This document shows, in pieces, positions 52,927 to 62,679 of a stretch of DNA of 64,000 bases. The notes beneath the pieces were generated by a model that did not search any database, was not told where the DNA came from, and worked only from the letters and a program-made list of their open reading frames with translations. Made by a program: the position numbers and the translations under genes. This DNA is from Chitinophaga pinensis (GTDB lineage: Bacteria; Bacteroidota; Bacteroidia; Chitinophagales; Chitinophagaceae): assembly GCA_943333125.1 (NCBI GenBank), contig CALQSB010000010.1, positions 1-64,000 of the forward strand, given 5' to 3'. Numbering within the stretch: position 1 is the first letter of the stretch; each line of letters begins with the position of its first letter.

Positions 52927-55281
52927 ATGAGTCAGTTGAAGAAAAATAAAGTACCCGTAAAACAAGAGGATAATTTGTTTACACAATTATTAAACAGATA
53001 CATTGTGTATTGGCCAATTTTTTTAATGTTCATTGCTTTTTTCCTTGCCGGAGCTTTTGCTTATTTAAGATACGCAACTCCTAAATATGAGGCAGTAGCT
53101 ACAATGATAATTAAGGATAAAAACAAAGGGGCCGATGATACTAAGTCGATGGATGCCTTCAATATGATTAACACAAAAAAAATCATAGAAAATGAAGTTG
53201 AAGTGCTGCAATCTAAATCGATAATGCAAAATGTGGTTAAAAGTTTGTATTTATATGCCCAAGTTTTTCAAAAAGGCAAAATCAGAAATGTCTCTGCATA
53301 TACATTAAGCCCACTTACTATTATATCAGCCAATCCGGATGAAATAAAAACCGCCAGTAATATTCAATTAAAATATGATGATGCTAGCGGCAAGATTTAT
53401 TTAAATGGCAGATATGCCGGCCTTGTTAATGAGTGGCTAAATACTCCATTTGGCAGGATTGAATTTATTCCTAATAAAAAGTATGAAGATCGCATTCCTG
53501 TTTCTGAAAGGGCCTTCTTTTTTAATTTGACTGCACCCAAGGAAGTCACAAACAATCTCCTCGGAGATTTACAAGTCATATCGCCTAATAAATTATCATC
53601 TATTGTTTCATTGTCTTTTAAAGATGAAGTTCCAGAACGAGCAGAGGATATTTTAAATCAACTGGTAAGTATGTATGACCGGGCTTCTATTGATGAGAAA
53701 AATTCGCTAGCAAAAAATACTTTACAATTTGTTGAAGAAAGGTTGAATGTAGTATCTAAAGATCTTGATTCAATAGAGAAAACGGTTCAGAGATTCAAAA
53801 CAGGCACCGGCGCTTCAAATATTAGTTCACAGGGTCAATTGTATTTGCAAAATGTAAGCAGCAATGATCAGGAATTGGGAAAACTTAATATGCAATTGGC
53901 GGTTTTGGATCAGGTAGATGGAGCCCTTGCTACTGGGAGTCTGAGCACAGGGATGTCATCTTCAACAGCAGGGATCGCTGATCCTAATTTAGCGCAGTTG
54001 TTAACCCAATTAAACAGTAAAGAGCTTGAATATGAGAAATTAAGAAAAACGGTAGCAGAAAATAATCCGATGCTGGTTTCAATTAGAGATCAGATAAATA
54101 AAATAAAGCCAAGTATAAATGAGAATTTACAAAATCAAAGAAAAAATTTGATGGCTAGCAAGCAAAATATTTCTGCGACTAACAATAAGTACAATTCAAT
54201 GTTAAGTGCTATTCCTCAAAAGGAAAGAGAAATACTGGAGATCAGCAGAGATCAAAATGTAAAGAATGGCATTTATTCATTTTTATTGCAAAAAAAGGAA
54301 GAAGGTGAACTTTCTTATGCTTCTACCCTTTCTGATAGCAGGGTTATCAATAGCGCACAATCTTCCAAGTACCCAGTGAGCCCCAATAAAATATTTATTT
54401 ATTTAGGTGCATTAATGGGTTCATTCATTCTGAGTTTATTATTGATTACATTAATGGAGGGTTTAACTAGTAAAGTCTTATATCGTAAAGATCTCGAATC
54501 GATGACAGCAGTTCCTGTTATTGGAGAAGTGGCTTTCAATGATTCCAAAGATGCAAAAGATAATATACTAATTGAGTCAGGGAAAAGAAGTTTGATAGCT
54601 GAAGAGTTCAGAAAAATAAGGGTTTCATTACATTTTTTAGGAATCAACAATGTTCAGAAAAAGATATTGGTTACTTCAAGTATTCCTGGTGAAGGGAAAA
54701 GCTTTATTTCGGCCAATTTAGCTATAAGCAACTCACTAGGCGGAAAGAAAGTAGTATTGGTCGATATCGATTTACATAATCCTGGTTTGGGTAAGTTGTT
54801 TGGAAAGTCTACTGCCGATCCCGGAATGAGCGATTATCTCACTGGTAAAAAGAAACCCGAGGACATTATTAAAAAAGCAAATGGATATGATAATCTGTAT
54901 TTTGTTTCTTCGGGAACATTACACGAAAGTCCTTCTGAACTGCTTTTAAATGGCAGAATAAACGAATTCATTACTTATTTGGAAAGCCGATTTGATTTTA
55001 TCGTGTTAGACACGGCTCCTTCCGTTTTAATTACGGATGCATTTATTTTAACCGAATTGTGTGATGCCACACTTTATCTGGTACGTCACAAATACACGCC
55101 TAAAATGCTTGTAAAGAGAATTGATGAGAATATGGAAATAAATCCTCTTAAAAATCCTGCTATCATATTTAATGGGGTAAAAAAGAGAGGCTTTTTTAAT
55201 AACAATTATGGATACGGATATGATTATGTATATGGCAGTAAATATGGGGTTGACCCCAAAACAGATAAGAAAAAAGTGTAA
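52927..55281 (+). CDS. Wzc-like chain-length regulator and tyrosine kinase
   Basis: A 784-residue inner-membrane co-polymerase. Wzz domain with transmembrane helices near 33-52 and 487-507, a periplasmic coiled-coil region between (about 255-450), and a cytoplasmic BY-kinase domain from about 555. Walker A SSIPGEGKSF near 584-593, Walker A' VVLVDIDLHNPG near 607 and Walker B FIVLDTAPS near 692 are intact. The C-terminus has a tyrosine cluster (YGYGYDYVYGSKYG) for autophosphorylation. It controls polymer length and export with the Wza-like protein. Confidence 0.93.
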   Translation: MSQLKKNKVPVKQEDNLFTQLLNRYIVYWPIFLMFIAFFLAGAFAYLRYATPKYEAVATMIIKDKNKGADDTKSMDAFNMINTKKIIENEVEVLQSKSIMQNVVKSLYLYAQVFQKGKIRNVSAYTLSPLTIISANPDEIKTASNIQLKYDDASGKIYLNGRYAGLVNEWLNTPFGRIEFIPNKKYEDRIPVSERAFFFNLTAPKEVTNNLLGDLQVISPNKLSSIVSLSFKDEVPERAEDILNQLVSMYDRASIDEKNSLAKNTLQFVEERLNVVSKDLDSIEKTVQRFKTGTGASNISSQGQLYLQNVSSNDQELGKLNMQLAVLDQVDGALATGSLSTGMSSSTAGIADPNLAQLLTQLNSKELEYEKLRKTVAENNPMLVSIRDQINKIKPSINENLQNQRKNLMASKQNISATNNKYNSMLSAIPQKEREILEISRDQNVKNGIYSFLLQKKEEGELSYASTLSDSRVINSAQSSKYPVSPNKIFIYLGALMGSFILSLLLITLMEGLTSKVLYRKDLESMTAVPVIGEVAFNDSKDAKDNILIESGKRSLIAEEFRKIRVSLHFLGINNVQKKILVTSSIPGEGKSFISANLAISNSLGGKKVVLVDIDLHNPGLGKLFGKSTADPGMSDYLTGKKKPEDIIKKANGYDNLYFVSSGTLHESPSELLLNGRINEFITYLESRFDFIVLDTAPSVLITDAFILTELCDATLYLVRHKYTPKMLVKRIDENMEINPLKNPAIIFNGVKKRGFFNNNYGYGYDYVYGSKYGVDPKTDKKKV

Positions 55282-55455
55282 GTAGCATAGTTTTTAAAAA
55301 TAGTTGTATAAAAATTATTATTTCTGAATATTAACATTATCTTTATATACTCTAACAAGAGCATCACTCCATTCTTTCCATCCTAACTAAAGACCTTCAA
55401 CGATTCAGCTAATCCGGTGAGAAACTGCATATTTATTAACCATAAATACACCGCC

Positions 55456-55986
55456 ATGCAAAAAAAATGGTATGCAGTTTACACTAAGCCAAACAACGAA
55501 AAGAAGGTTTCGGCTTTGTTAACTAAGAAGAAAATAGAAAATTATTGTCCGCTTAACCGTGCAACCAGGTTAACGACCAATGAAAAAAGAAAGGAATCCA
55601 GTGAGCCCTTATTTCAGAATTATGTATTTGTGCATATTACTGAACAGGACATTGCGTTCATTAAACAACAATCTGGAGTCATAAACTTTGTTTATTGGCT
55701 GGGCAGACCTGTGATTATTAAGGGTGTTGAGATTGAAAATATTCAGGAGTTTGTTGAAACATATTCGAACATTTACTTGGAAAAGACCGAAGTAAGTATG
55801 AATAATATGGTTCGTATTGTAAACAAGACGCCAAATTTTGATGAGTTTGATAATGTAATCACGATTAACTCTACAATCGTGAAAATAACTTTGCCTACAA
55901 TGGGATATGTTTTATGTGCTAAAGCACGTGATGAAGAATTTCAGTTGGAGGAAGTGTCTTATGGGGTGAGATTGATGGAAGTATAA
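55456..55986 (+). CDS. UpxY/NusG-like transcription antiterminator
   Basis: A 176-residue protein with an N-terminal NusG domain (KKWYAVYTKPNNEKKVSALL, then NYCPLNRATR and LFQNYVFVH) and a C-terminal KOW-like region. It is of the UpxY type that in Bacteroides prevents early termination within capsule operons. The start is the ATG at 55456; the frame is open to a GTG 13 codons earlier, with no family similarity there. It lies third in the locus, 174 bases after the Wzc-like gene, while upxY is often first. Confidence 0.88.
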   Translation: MQKKWYAVYTKPNNEKKVSALLTKKKIENYCPLNRATRLTTNEKRKESSEPLFQNYVFVHITEQDIAFIKQQSGVINFVYWLGRPVIIKGVEIENIQEFVETYSNIYLEKTEVSMNNMVRIVNKTPNFDEFDNVITINSTIVKITLPTMGYVLCAKARDEEFQLEEVSYGVRLMEV

Positions 55987-56041
55987 GGTTGAATCTATTT
56001 TAATTTCTTGTATTTCTTTATTATCTTACGTTTTTAAATAA

Positions 56042-56311
56042 ATGCTTACAAGAGTGAAACCATTTCTAAGAAAAATATTCGAATTTTTCTTTCCGTATTA
56101 TTTATTTGTTACCGGTAAAATAAGAAACGTAAAAAAAGCGTCTTCTGAAGGCAAGGTAATACTTTCTGTTTTTTTTCATGAATATCTTACACAATTATTT
56201 TATGAGAAATTTGATAAGTGGGTTCTAAATAAAGCATGTCCTTTTGTTATAATCATGGGGTATATAAATTGGGGAATTGGGTATAAAAGAAGTTATATAA
56301 TTATAAAATAA
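56042..56311 (+). pseudogene. Possible remnant of a polysaccharide deacetylase gene
   Basis: An 89-residue frame. Its N-terminal half looks like the start of deacetylases found in Bacteroidota polysaccharide loci (a basic helix, FFPYYLFVTGKIRNVKKAS, then KVILSVFFHE in place of the usual LS(I/F)YFH), but the catalytic part is missing and the last 20 residues look unrelated. Its stop codon overlaps the ATG of the next gene (TAATG). It may instead be a small intact protein; I cannot decide from sequence alone. Confidence 0.4.
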
Positions 56312-57615
56312 TGAACCCTATTTTTTTTAAATTACTGGGTGCTTTAAATGTTGTACTGTTTTTGATAATTAATATTTTTTTTAAAGTAGATCGTAATAGA
56401 TTTTATTTGAAATATATTATATTAACGCTTCCTTTGTTAATATTTTTTACATTACCGAACATAAATGGATTTGTATTCATTTCAAGTGCTTTTTTTTTAT
56501 TTTTTCACCAGAATAATAATGTCTCAGTTTTAGATGGGAAATTTTATAAGGGCTTAGTAATTTCTTTATTTCTCTCGATTTTAATAGGTTATTGTTTTGT
56601 AGAAATAATGCCTAATTTAGAATCTATTCTTCATTTAACTATATTAATTCCTACTTTTCTATATACAAGTTTAATCATAAAAGAAACTTCAGATGATCCT
56701 GATTTTTTTTATGAAATCATTTCATGTTTAAGATTTTCTTTAATTCTTTCTTTTATCTTTCTTTTTGTACAAATGATTATCGGACCTCATTTTGTATTAA
56801 CAGGAATTGTAAAACCAAATGTTTTGATTAATGGAGGAGTTCGGTATCCTAGCTTTTTATCTGATCCACAACACTATTCTCAGTTTGTTTCTGTTTTGTC
56901 ATTTATTAGCTTAATTAAACCCAAAGTTAAAAAGTATGGTTATAAAGATTTCTTACTTATTATTTTTTCTTTATTAGCTATAATGAGCTCTGGTGGAAGA
57001 GTTGGGTTGATGGGTTTTATTTTAGGAATTAGCTTACTTATATTATTCAGCAAAGGTTATTATAAATTCATTTTCATTTTTTTAGGAATAGGACTCTATT
57101 TTATTTTAATGCAGTTTCAGGATAAATTTGCAATTTTTAAAAGAGGAACGGACTTAGATGATGCATATGCTTTTAGGCATGAAATATGGGAAGAGGCATT
57201 TCAAATGTTTAAGAAGAGCCCTTTTTTTGGAATAGGATTTGATAATTATTCAAGGTATGTTTTTTTACATAACCCTAACCAATTTTGGATTGAAAACAAT
57301 GAATCATTTCCTTATGATGTACCTGAAAATGGGAATTTGAAATTATTAACAGAATTAGGTGGAATAGGATTTCTCATAATCTACACACTTATATTGTATC
57401 CTATTACTAGAGTTATTGCTATTTATTTTAAAAAAAGCGACTATAATATCTTGCTTCTTTTTTGCTCAATACTTAGTTTTATTTTAAGTTTTAATGGAAC
57501 TTATACATTTGCAGATCCTCGAATTTTTATTTTAATTTTAACAATTATATCTTGTATAATCTCATACAGAACTATTCTTATTAAAGCAACAAATTATGAA
57601 AATGAAGAGCTCTAA
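56311..57615 (+). CDS. O-antigen polymerase/ligase-like membrane protein (Wzy-like)
   Basis: A 434-residue polytopic protein with about eleven hydrophobic helices. The large periplasmic loop near 280-345 (FGIGFDNYSRYVFLHNPNQF, then ENGNLKLLTELGGIGFL) matches the Wzy_C/O-antigen ligase family, whose members polymerise repeat units or ligate them to lipid A. It starts with a TAATG overlap. Codon use is strongly AT-rich. Confidence 0.82.
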   Translation: MNPIFFKLLGALNVVLFLIINIFFKVDRNRFYLKYIILTLPLLIFFTLPNINGFVFISSAFFLFFHQNNNVSVLDGKFYKGLVISLFLSILIGYCFVEIMPNLESILHLTILIPTFLYTSLIIKETSDDPDFFYEIISCLRFSLILSFIFLFVQMIIGPHFVLTGIVKPNVLINGGVRYPSFLSDPQHYSQFVSVLSFISLIKPKVKKYGYKDFLLIIFSLLAIMSSGGRVGLMGFILGISLLILFSKGYYKFIFIFLGIGLYFILMQFQDKFAIFKRGTDLDDAYAFRHEIWEEAFQMFKKSPFFGIGFDNYSRYVFLHNPNQFWIENNESFPYDVPENGNLKLLTELGGIGFLIIYTLILYPITRVIAIYFKKSDYNILLLFCSILSFILSFNGTYTFADPRIFILILTIISCIISYRTILIKATNYENEEL

Positions 57616-57626
57616 CTAAATTTTAT

Positions 57627-59069
57627 ATGATTAATAAACTAGTATATAAAATAAAGTTGAAAACTAAAACGCAGTTTTTTAATAATTCTATGTGGGGCGT
57701 AATTTCTAATGTGCTGCAAAACATTCTACTTACATTTTTTTTTATAATTATAGCTAGGAGTTATTCAACAAAAGAATTTAGTAATTATACATTATCTAAT
57801 ACTTTATATTCTTTTTTACTGGGATTCTCTTCTTTGGGTATGGGACAATGGTTTATCAGGGAGTATGTCCATTCTGAAAATAAAACCAGATTAATTGAAA
57901 AATTTTTCAAGCTGCAATTATTAATTGGTATATTTTTTTATGTATTAAATATTATCTTTTCTTTTTTTTTATACAATGATAATCAAATCAGAAAATTATC
58001 ATTGATTATTGGGATAAATTTAATATTTGATAATTTGATCTACGTAATTAAGTCTATTAATTTAGCTGAATTAGAACAGAAAAAAACTTTTGTTATCATA
58101 TCGATTGAGACTTTTTTAAAGTTTTTGTTATCCTGTTTCTTATTAATTTATCCCTTAAATATAGTTTTATTGTCTTTTATTCTGATTTTTTTCAGGTTAG
58201 TATCTCTTAACTTATTCATAAAATTTGGCAGCTCAAATAAAACTAATTTTTCTCAGATTTTATCTTCAAAACTTAGTTGGGGGGAGTTTAAAAGTATTAT
58301 TTTCTTGAATTGGACTTTTGTAGTAATTAGTAGTTTATCAATTATTAACTGGCGAATTGCTAATATTATTGTATCAAAATATCTCGATTATAAAGCAGTT
58401 GCTTATTATGAAATAACTATAAAATTATTAATGGTATTCACTATAATTCCTATAATAATTACTTCATCAATATATCCAATGTTAATAAAAGAATATAAAG
58501 AGAGTGTGGATAATCTAGCAAAATTATACCATAAATCTTTTAAATATCTGAGTATTTATGGGTTATTCATTTTTACATTTATTTGGTCTTTTTCAGATTA
58601 CTTTATTCCATTATTATTTGGAAAGAATTTTTCAGATACATCAAAATATGCAAAGGAAATGTTTTTAGTAATATTGATATTCCCTACAATATTTTTACAG
58701 GCTAATGTTATTGTCGCTATAAAGCTTGAAAAGTTAGATATGCTATGCAACTTAGTAACGCTATTGCTTAATGTTTCTTTATGTATAATTGGATTACATT
58801 ATCTGAAAAATCTTTCTGTTGTTAATTATTCTGTTTTTATTTCCTTCTTAATTTTTCACATTATTCAAGATTTGATATTGATAAAAAATAATATAACTCA
58901 GCCCTTTAGAGTATTAATGTTTTATATGTTTATTATAATTTCCTTTTTAACTTACACGAAATTGTCATTCTATTTTCTGAATTGTTACTATTTCTTTTTT
59001 ATTTTTTGGGTTTCTATATTATTTATTTCAATGAGTTATTATTATATAAGTAATAGAAAATCTGTTTGA
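57627..59069 (+). CDS. Oligosaccharide flippase (Wzx-like)
   Basis: A 480-residue polytopic protein with about fourteen helices, of the polysaccharide-biosynthesis (RfbX/MOP) family. FSSLGMGQWFIREYV near 70 is in the family's conserved second region and NWRIANIIVSKYL near 245 in the first helix of the second half. It would move lipid-linked repeat units across the inner membrane. It lies 11 bases after the Wzy-like gene and is very AT-rich. Confidence 0.85.
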   Translation: MINKLVYKIKLKTKTQFFNNSMWGVISNVLQNILLTFFFIIIARSYSTKEFSNYTLSNTLYSFLLGFSSLGMGQWFIREYVHSENKTRLIEKFFKLQLLIGIFFYVLNIIFSFFLYNDNQIRKLSLIIGINLIFDNLIYVIKSINLAELEQKKTFVIISIETFLKFLLSCFLLIYPLNIVLLSFILIFFRLVSLNLFIKFGSSNKTNFSQILSSKLSWGEFKSIIFLNWTFVVISSLSIINWRIANIIVSKYLDYKAVAYYEITIKLLMVFTIIPIIITSSIYPMLIKEYKESVDNLAKLYHKSFKYLSIYGLFIFTFIWSFSDYFIPLLFGKNFSDTSKYAKEMFLVILIFPTIFLQANVIVAIKLEKLDMLCNLVTLLLNVSLCIIGLHYLKNLSVVNYSVFISFLIFHIIQDLILIKNNITQPFRVLMFYMFIIISFLTYTKLSFYFLNCYYFFFIFWVSILFISMSYYYISNRKSV

Positions 59070-59090
59070 TTGTTTATCAAAATCTTTTAA

Positions 59091-60239
59091 ATGAAAATTC
59101 TAATATTAGTACCCGGGTTGCCTCAAAATATAAATAATATTAAAGGAGGAGTTCATTCTGCAGTTATTAATTTGCTTTATGGTTTTCTTTCAAAAAATAT
59201 CGATATAAGGGTTATTTCTTTTACAAAAGAGGTGAAGAAAAAAACGATTGTAAAGTTCTCTGAAAGAATCGAGATAATTCATGAACCAGAAGGCCCATTC
59301 AGTTTTCATTCTATTAATTATTTATTAAATGGAACATTTATCCTTAAAAGAAATATCAAAGAATTTAATCCCGATCTTATTCATTATCAAACTGGGAATA
59401 CATTAATGTTTACTAAATTATTAGGGACATGTAGGGTGAAAACTATACATACTATACATGCTTTCGCATTCGAAGAAATGAAAACTAAAACAACTGTAAA
59501 AGATAAATTAACCTTCTGGTACAATGGTGTTGTTAATAATTTGTTGCCAATTAATAATATAATTTATATCTCTGATTCATCTAAACAATCTCATATTAAT
59601 ATTAAAATAAAAAATTCAATTGTAATTCCTAATGCACTAAGACCTGATTATTTTAATTTATTAACTAAACGCAAAACTACGAACCGTATTTTATACATTG
59701 GTGTAATTAATAATCGTAAAAATTTACTTTTTCTATTGAAAACAATAAATCAATTGTTTAGTGAAAATATAAATTATTCATTAGATGTTTTAGGAGATTT
59801 TACAGATGTAGAATATAAGAATGTTATAAACGATTTTTTAAAAGCAAATGAAATTAGTAATAATATAAAATTTCACGGATGGGTAAACCAATCAGAATCA
59901 TTGAAATTTATTGCAGAAACAGATATTGTTGCAATCACATCTTTTCAGGAAACTTTACCTATGGTTATAGCAGAATCCATGGCTGCTGGAAAAGTTGTTA
60001 TATCCTCTGATGTTGGAGGGATTCCAGAAATGATAAATAATAGTGTTGATGGATTCTTATTCAATTTTTTAAATCCTAAATTATTTCATGATATTTTACA
60101 CAAACTATATAATAATCATGATTTTATTTTCGAAATTGGATCAAAAGCAAAAGATAGAGCTATTTCAACTTATCATTGCGATAATGTCGCATCAAAAACA
60201 ATTAGTTTTTATAGAAAATGTTTAGAAAATAAAAATTGA
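59091..60239 (+). CDS. Family 4 glycosyltransferase
   Basis: A 382-residue GT-B glycosyltransferase. The N-terminal acceptor domain begins with LVPGLPQNINNIKGGVHS. The GT4 donor domain has GVINNRKNLLFLLKTI near 203 and SFQETLPMVIAESMAAGKVVIS near 283 with the E-x7-E motif, then VGGIPEMI. It would add a sugar to the lipid-linked repeat unit, donor unknown. It starts 21 bases after the flippase gene. This is the only glycosyltransferase seen in the locus so far; more probably lie beyond the window. Confidence 0.88.
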   Translation: MKILILVPGLPQNINNIKGGVHSAVINLLYGFLSKNIDIRVISFTKEVKKKTIVKFSERIEIIHEPEGPFSFHSINYLLNGTFILKRNIKEFNPDLIHYQTGNTLMFTKLLGTCRVKTIHTIHAFAFEEMKTKTTVKDKLTFWYNGVVNNLLPINNIIYISDSSKQSHINIKIKNSIVIPNALRPDYFNLLTKRKTTNRILYIGVINNRKNLLFLLKTINQLFSENINYSLDVLGDFTDVEYKNVINDFLKANEISNNIKFHGWVNQSESLKFIAETDIVAITSFQETLPMVIAESMAAGKVVISSDVGGIPEMINNSVDGFLFNFLNPKLFHDILHKLYNNHDFIFEIGSKAKDRAISTYHCDNVASKTISFYRKCLENKN

Positions 60240-60424
60240 ATCTTATTAGCATCATTGTAGATTTATCAATAAAATTCCTGTTCTTAATTGATAATTTCAA
60301 CTATAACGCTCTTGTCAAACACTGCGATTTTTTATAAAATAGAAAAAAAGGAAAAAGTTTGGATAACCCTATAAACATAATTAAACTAAAAGAAATCTGA
60401 TTGTTTTATTAATAGTCTTTCTTT

Positions 60425-60464
60425 TATCTTCGCAATAATAAATACTTATGTTATAATAAGTATT
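60425..60464 (+). promoter_or_regulatory. Promoter-like element and stem-loop before the propeller-like gene
   Basis: TATCTTCG at 60425-60432 is one base off TAnnTTTG. A 9-base-pair stem-loop, AATACTTAT/ATAAGTATT (60441-60464), follows just after the expected transcript start. They lie in the 272-base gap after the GT4 gene, suggesting the next gene is transcribed separately. Confidence 0.4.
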
Positions 60465-60511
60465 GTGTCGATTATAAAATTGTATAATTTTTTTAAAGAA
60501 ATATTTTATTT

Positions 60512-61705
60512 ATGATGAAATTTATCAAGTATTTATTAATTATTTTAGTTTTAGTGTTGATCTCCTATTTATATTTTGATTACAATGGTCCTGAAGAAAT
60601 ATTGTTAGAAAAATCAAATCTATTTGGATTTAAAGCTACACATGCAAAAGATTTAATGATTCAGACTTCTGATGATTCAGGAAATATTTGGGCTTCACGT
60701 GGTATGATTATTTACAAGCTAGAAAAGGGAGCCGCTAAATTCAAACGTATAGCTCATGTACCAACCGGTTTTTCTGTTTTCTGGTTACGTAATTTTTCTA
60801 TAATTCGTCAATTTACTATGCGTCCTGAATGCATTGAAATGGTAGCTTCATCCAAAGGGTCTATTTGCGCTATGTCAGCAGGAATAATATGGTTTAAAGC
60901 ATACAATGAAAGAGAGTTTAAGCCTACTCATACTTTAAAGCATTATTCAAAGAAAAATCAGGGAATATTAAATAATGGAATTCTCCAAATGACAGATAGT
61001 ACTTTATATTATGGAGAATATTTTAGAAATGAAAAAGGGAAAGAGAATGTTTGTGTTTATGAAAGCATCGATTTTGGGGATAGCTGGAATATTAAGTACA
61101 CATTTACTCCTGGTGAAATAAGGCATATTCATGCAGTTCAAAAAGATATTTATTCTGGGAATGCCTGGATTTGTACCGGAGACAATGAAAAAAATTCAAA
61201 AATTGGATTTACAAATGATAATTTTAAAACAATCGATATCATTGGAACAAATTCAGAGAAATTTACTGCAACTCAACTAAGTTTTACACCTGAATATGTT
61301 TATTGGGGGTCAGATGGATTTAACCTTGAAGATTGTGGGATTTATCGTTGGAAAAGATCAAATAGGGAGCTAAGTAAACTTGTTACAGTTAGAGGCTGTG
61401 TTTTTTTTACTACAGTTCTTAAAAATGGGACGCTTATTTTTACAACTGACAGAGAAGCAACTCCATTTGAAAATGATCTTTTTACTCGTATGGTTGTAAT
61501 AGATAAAAATGGCAAATCAAAAGTATTTCGTTGTGGTATTTGGAATAAAAGAGATGGTTTTTTTCGTCAATATGCTAAATTGAGAATGCCTCGTCAACAA
61601 AGTAATAGTCCTTATTTGATTTTATCTGTTTTGAAACATAAAGGTATTGATGATAATGATTTGTTTATCATTGAAGAAGATGAGATATTGAAAAATATGA
61701 ATTGA
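60512..61705 (+). CDS. Membrane-anchored beta-propeller-like protein
   Basis: A 397-residue protein of unknown function with one N-terminal transmembrane helix (IKYLLIILVLVLISYLYFDY) and the rest probably outside the cytoplasm. Repeated beta patterns with DDSGNIWAS near 54, VYESIDFGDSWNIKYTFTPG near 180 (close to a sialidase/BNR Asp-box) and GDNEKNSKIGFTNDNFKT near 223 suggest a propeller. Its place between the GT4 gene and the convergent SGNH/MBOAT pair suggests a role in polymer recognition or trimming; this is inference. I recognise no closer family. Confidence 0.6.
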   Translation: MMKFIKYLLIILVLVLISYLYFDYNGPEEILLEKSNLFGFKATHAKDLMIQTSDDSGNIWASRGMIIYKLEKGAAKFKRIAHVPTGFSVFWLRNFSIIRQFTMRPECIEMVASSKGSICAMSAGIIWFKAYNEREFKPTHTLKHYSKKNQGILNNGILQMTDSTLYYGEYFRNEKGKENVCVYESIDFGDSWNIKYTFTPGEIRHIHAVQKDIYSGNAWICTGDNEKNSKIGFTNDNFKTIDIIGTNSEKFTATQLSFTPEYVYWGSDGFNLEDCGIYRWKRSNRELSKLVTVRGCVFFTTVLKNGTLIFTTDREATPFENDLFTRMVVIDKNGKSKVFRCGIWNKRDGFFRQYAKLRMPRQQSNSPYLILSVLKHKGIDDNDLFIIEEDEILKNMN

Positions 61706-61742
61706 TTGTGTTTAAATATTTTAAAAATTTGTTTTGCAATAT

Positions 61743-62675
61743 TTATTTTTTAATTGATGAATATTGATAACTATTTTTTATTTTCTCACAAATTATTTTT
61801 GAAAAAATAATTGCCCCATTGTTATTCATGTGCTGTATATCACTAAATAATTTATTGTTGTTTTGAAATAAAGTATCTTCTGAAAAATTCCAAAATGGAA
61901 TTTTTTCTGAGGAACATAAGTTATAACATATTTCGATTCCTGGAGTGTTTTTCATTTTCAGGTAAATTGGAGAAAAAACAACAAAAACTTTAATGTTTGA
62001 TTTTTTTGATAAAATTAAAAAATCTCTAAATGCATTGATTTTATTTGAGTCAATGTCATTAATTAATTCAATATTTTGACTATCTATTTTTTCATTCCAT
62101 GTAGTAAAAAGTGGTACATATCCTTTATCATCAATCTCTCTTTTTTTATTGATTTCCATATTTCCAATGGCTATTGTGAGGATTTTTGAATTGAAAGGAT
62201 AAATTTGCGAAATTAATTTCACCTTTTCATAAGGGCTTTTTGATTCAATGGTTTTTCTTATTTCTTCATGAGATCCATAATATGGCAATATTGAAGACAT
62301 TCTATCATAAGATTCTGCATCATATTCAAAGCCTCCTACATAGTCTAATACAATTACTTTAGGAGTATATCTTTTTAAAATTGACTTCAATAGTGAAATT
62401 TGGTAAAAAATCCCATTGCCATCCCTCCCTGTATTATAAAAACTCATGTTTAAAGAATCCTCAAAAACTTGTGGAACATAATGACGATTTGCTCTAGACC
62501 CACCAAAAATTAAAACTTCAGCTTTAGTTGAATCAAAAGAATAAGTTGTACGATAATGTAATCCAGATGTTTCTTTAAAATAAAAATATCTTAACGTTTT
62601 TCCTATTGAAAAATCAAGAATAAAAACAATAATTGTAATTATCAATACATTGATAATGATTTTTTTAATTACCAT
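61743..62675 (-). CDS. SGNH-like acyl-transfer partner of the MBOAT protein
   Basis: About 310 residues: an N-terminal transmembrane helix (INVLIITIIVFILDFSIG), then an SGNH/DltD-like domain. LIFGGSRANRHY near 60 holds the GxS motif and DIQHMNNNGA near 285 gives a DxxH-type Asp and His. Such proteins work with MBOAT acyltransferases to move acetyl groups onto exported sugars. I prefer the ATG at 62675, five bases after the MBOAT stop; an ATG at 62711 (MEDNLFISN) would overlap that gene. Confidence 0.65.
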   Translation of the reverse strand: MVIKKIIINVLIITIIVFILDFSIGKTLRYFYFKETSGLHYRTTYSFDSTKAEVLIFGGSRANRHYVPQVFEDSLNMSFYNTGRDGNGIFYQISLLKSILKRYTPKVIVLDYVGGFEYDAESYDRMSSILPYYGSHEEIRKTIESKSPYEKVKLISQIYPFNSKILTIAIGNMEINKKREIDDKGYVPLFTTWNEKIDSQNIELINDIDSNKINAFRDFLILSKKSNIKVFVVFSPIYLKMKNTPGIEICYNLCSSEKIPFWNFSEDTLFQNNNKLFSDIQHMNNNGAIIFSKIICEKIKNSYQYSSIKK

Positions 62676-62679
62676 ATGC

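Noticed and set aside
55417-55455. Earlier GTG start for the UpxY-like protein
   Set aside because: The 13 extra residues have no family similarity, and MQKKWYAVYTKP is the normal NusG-like opening.
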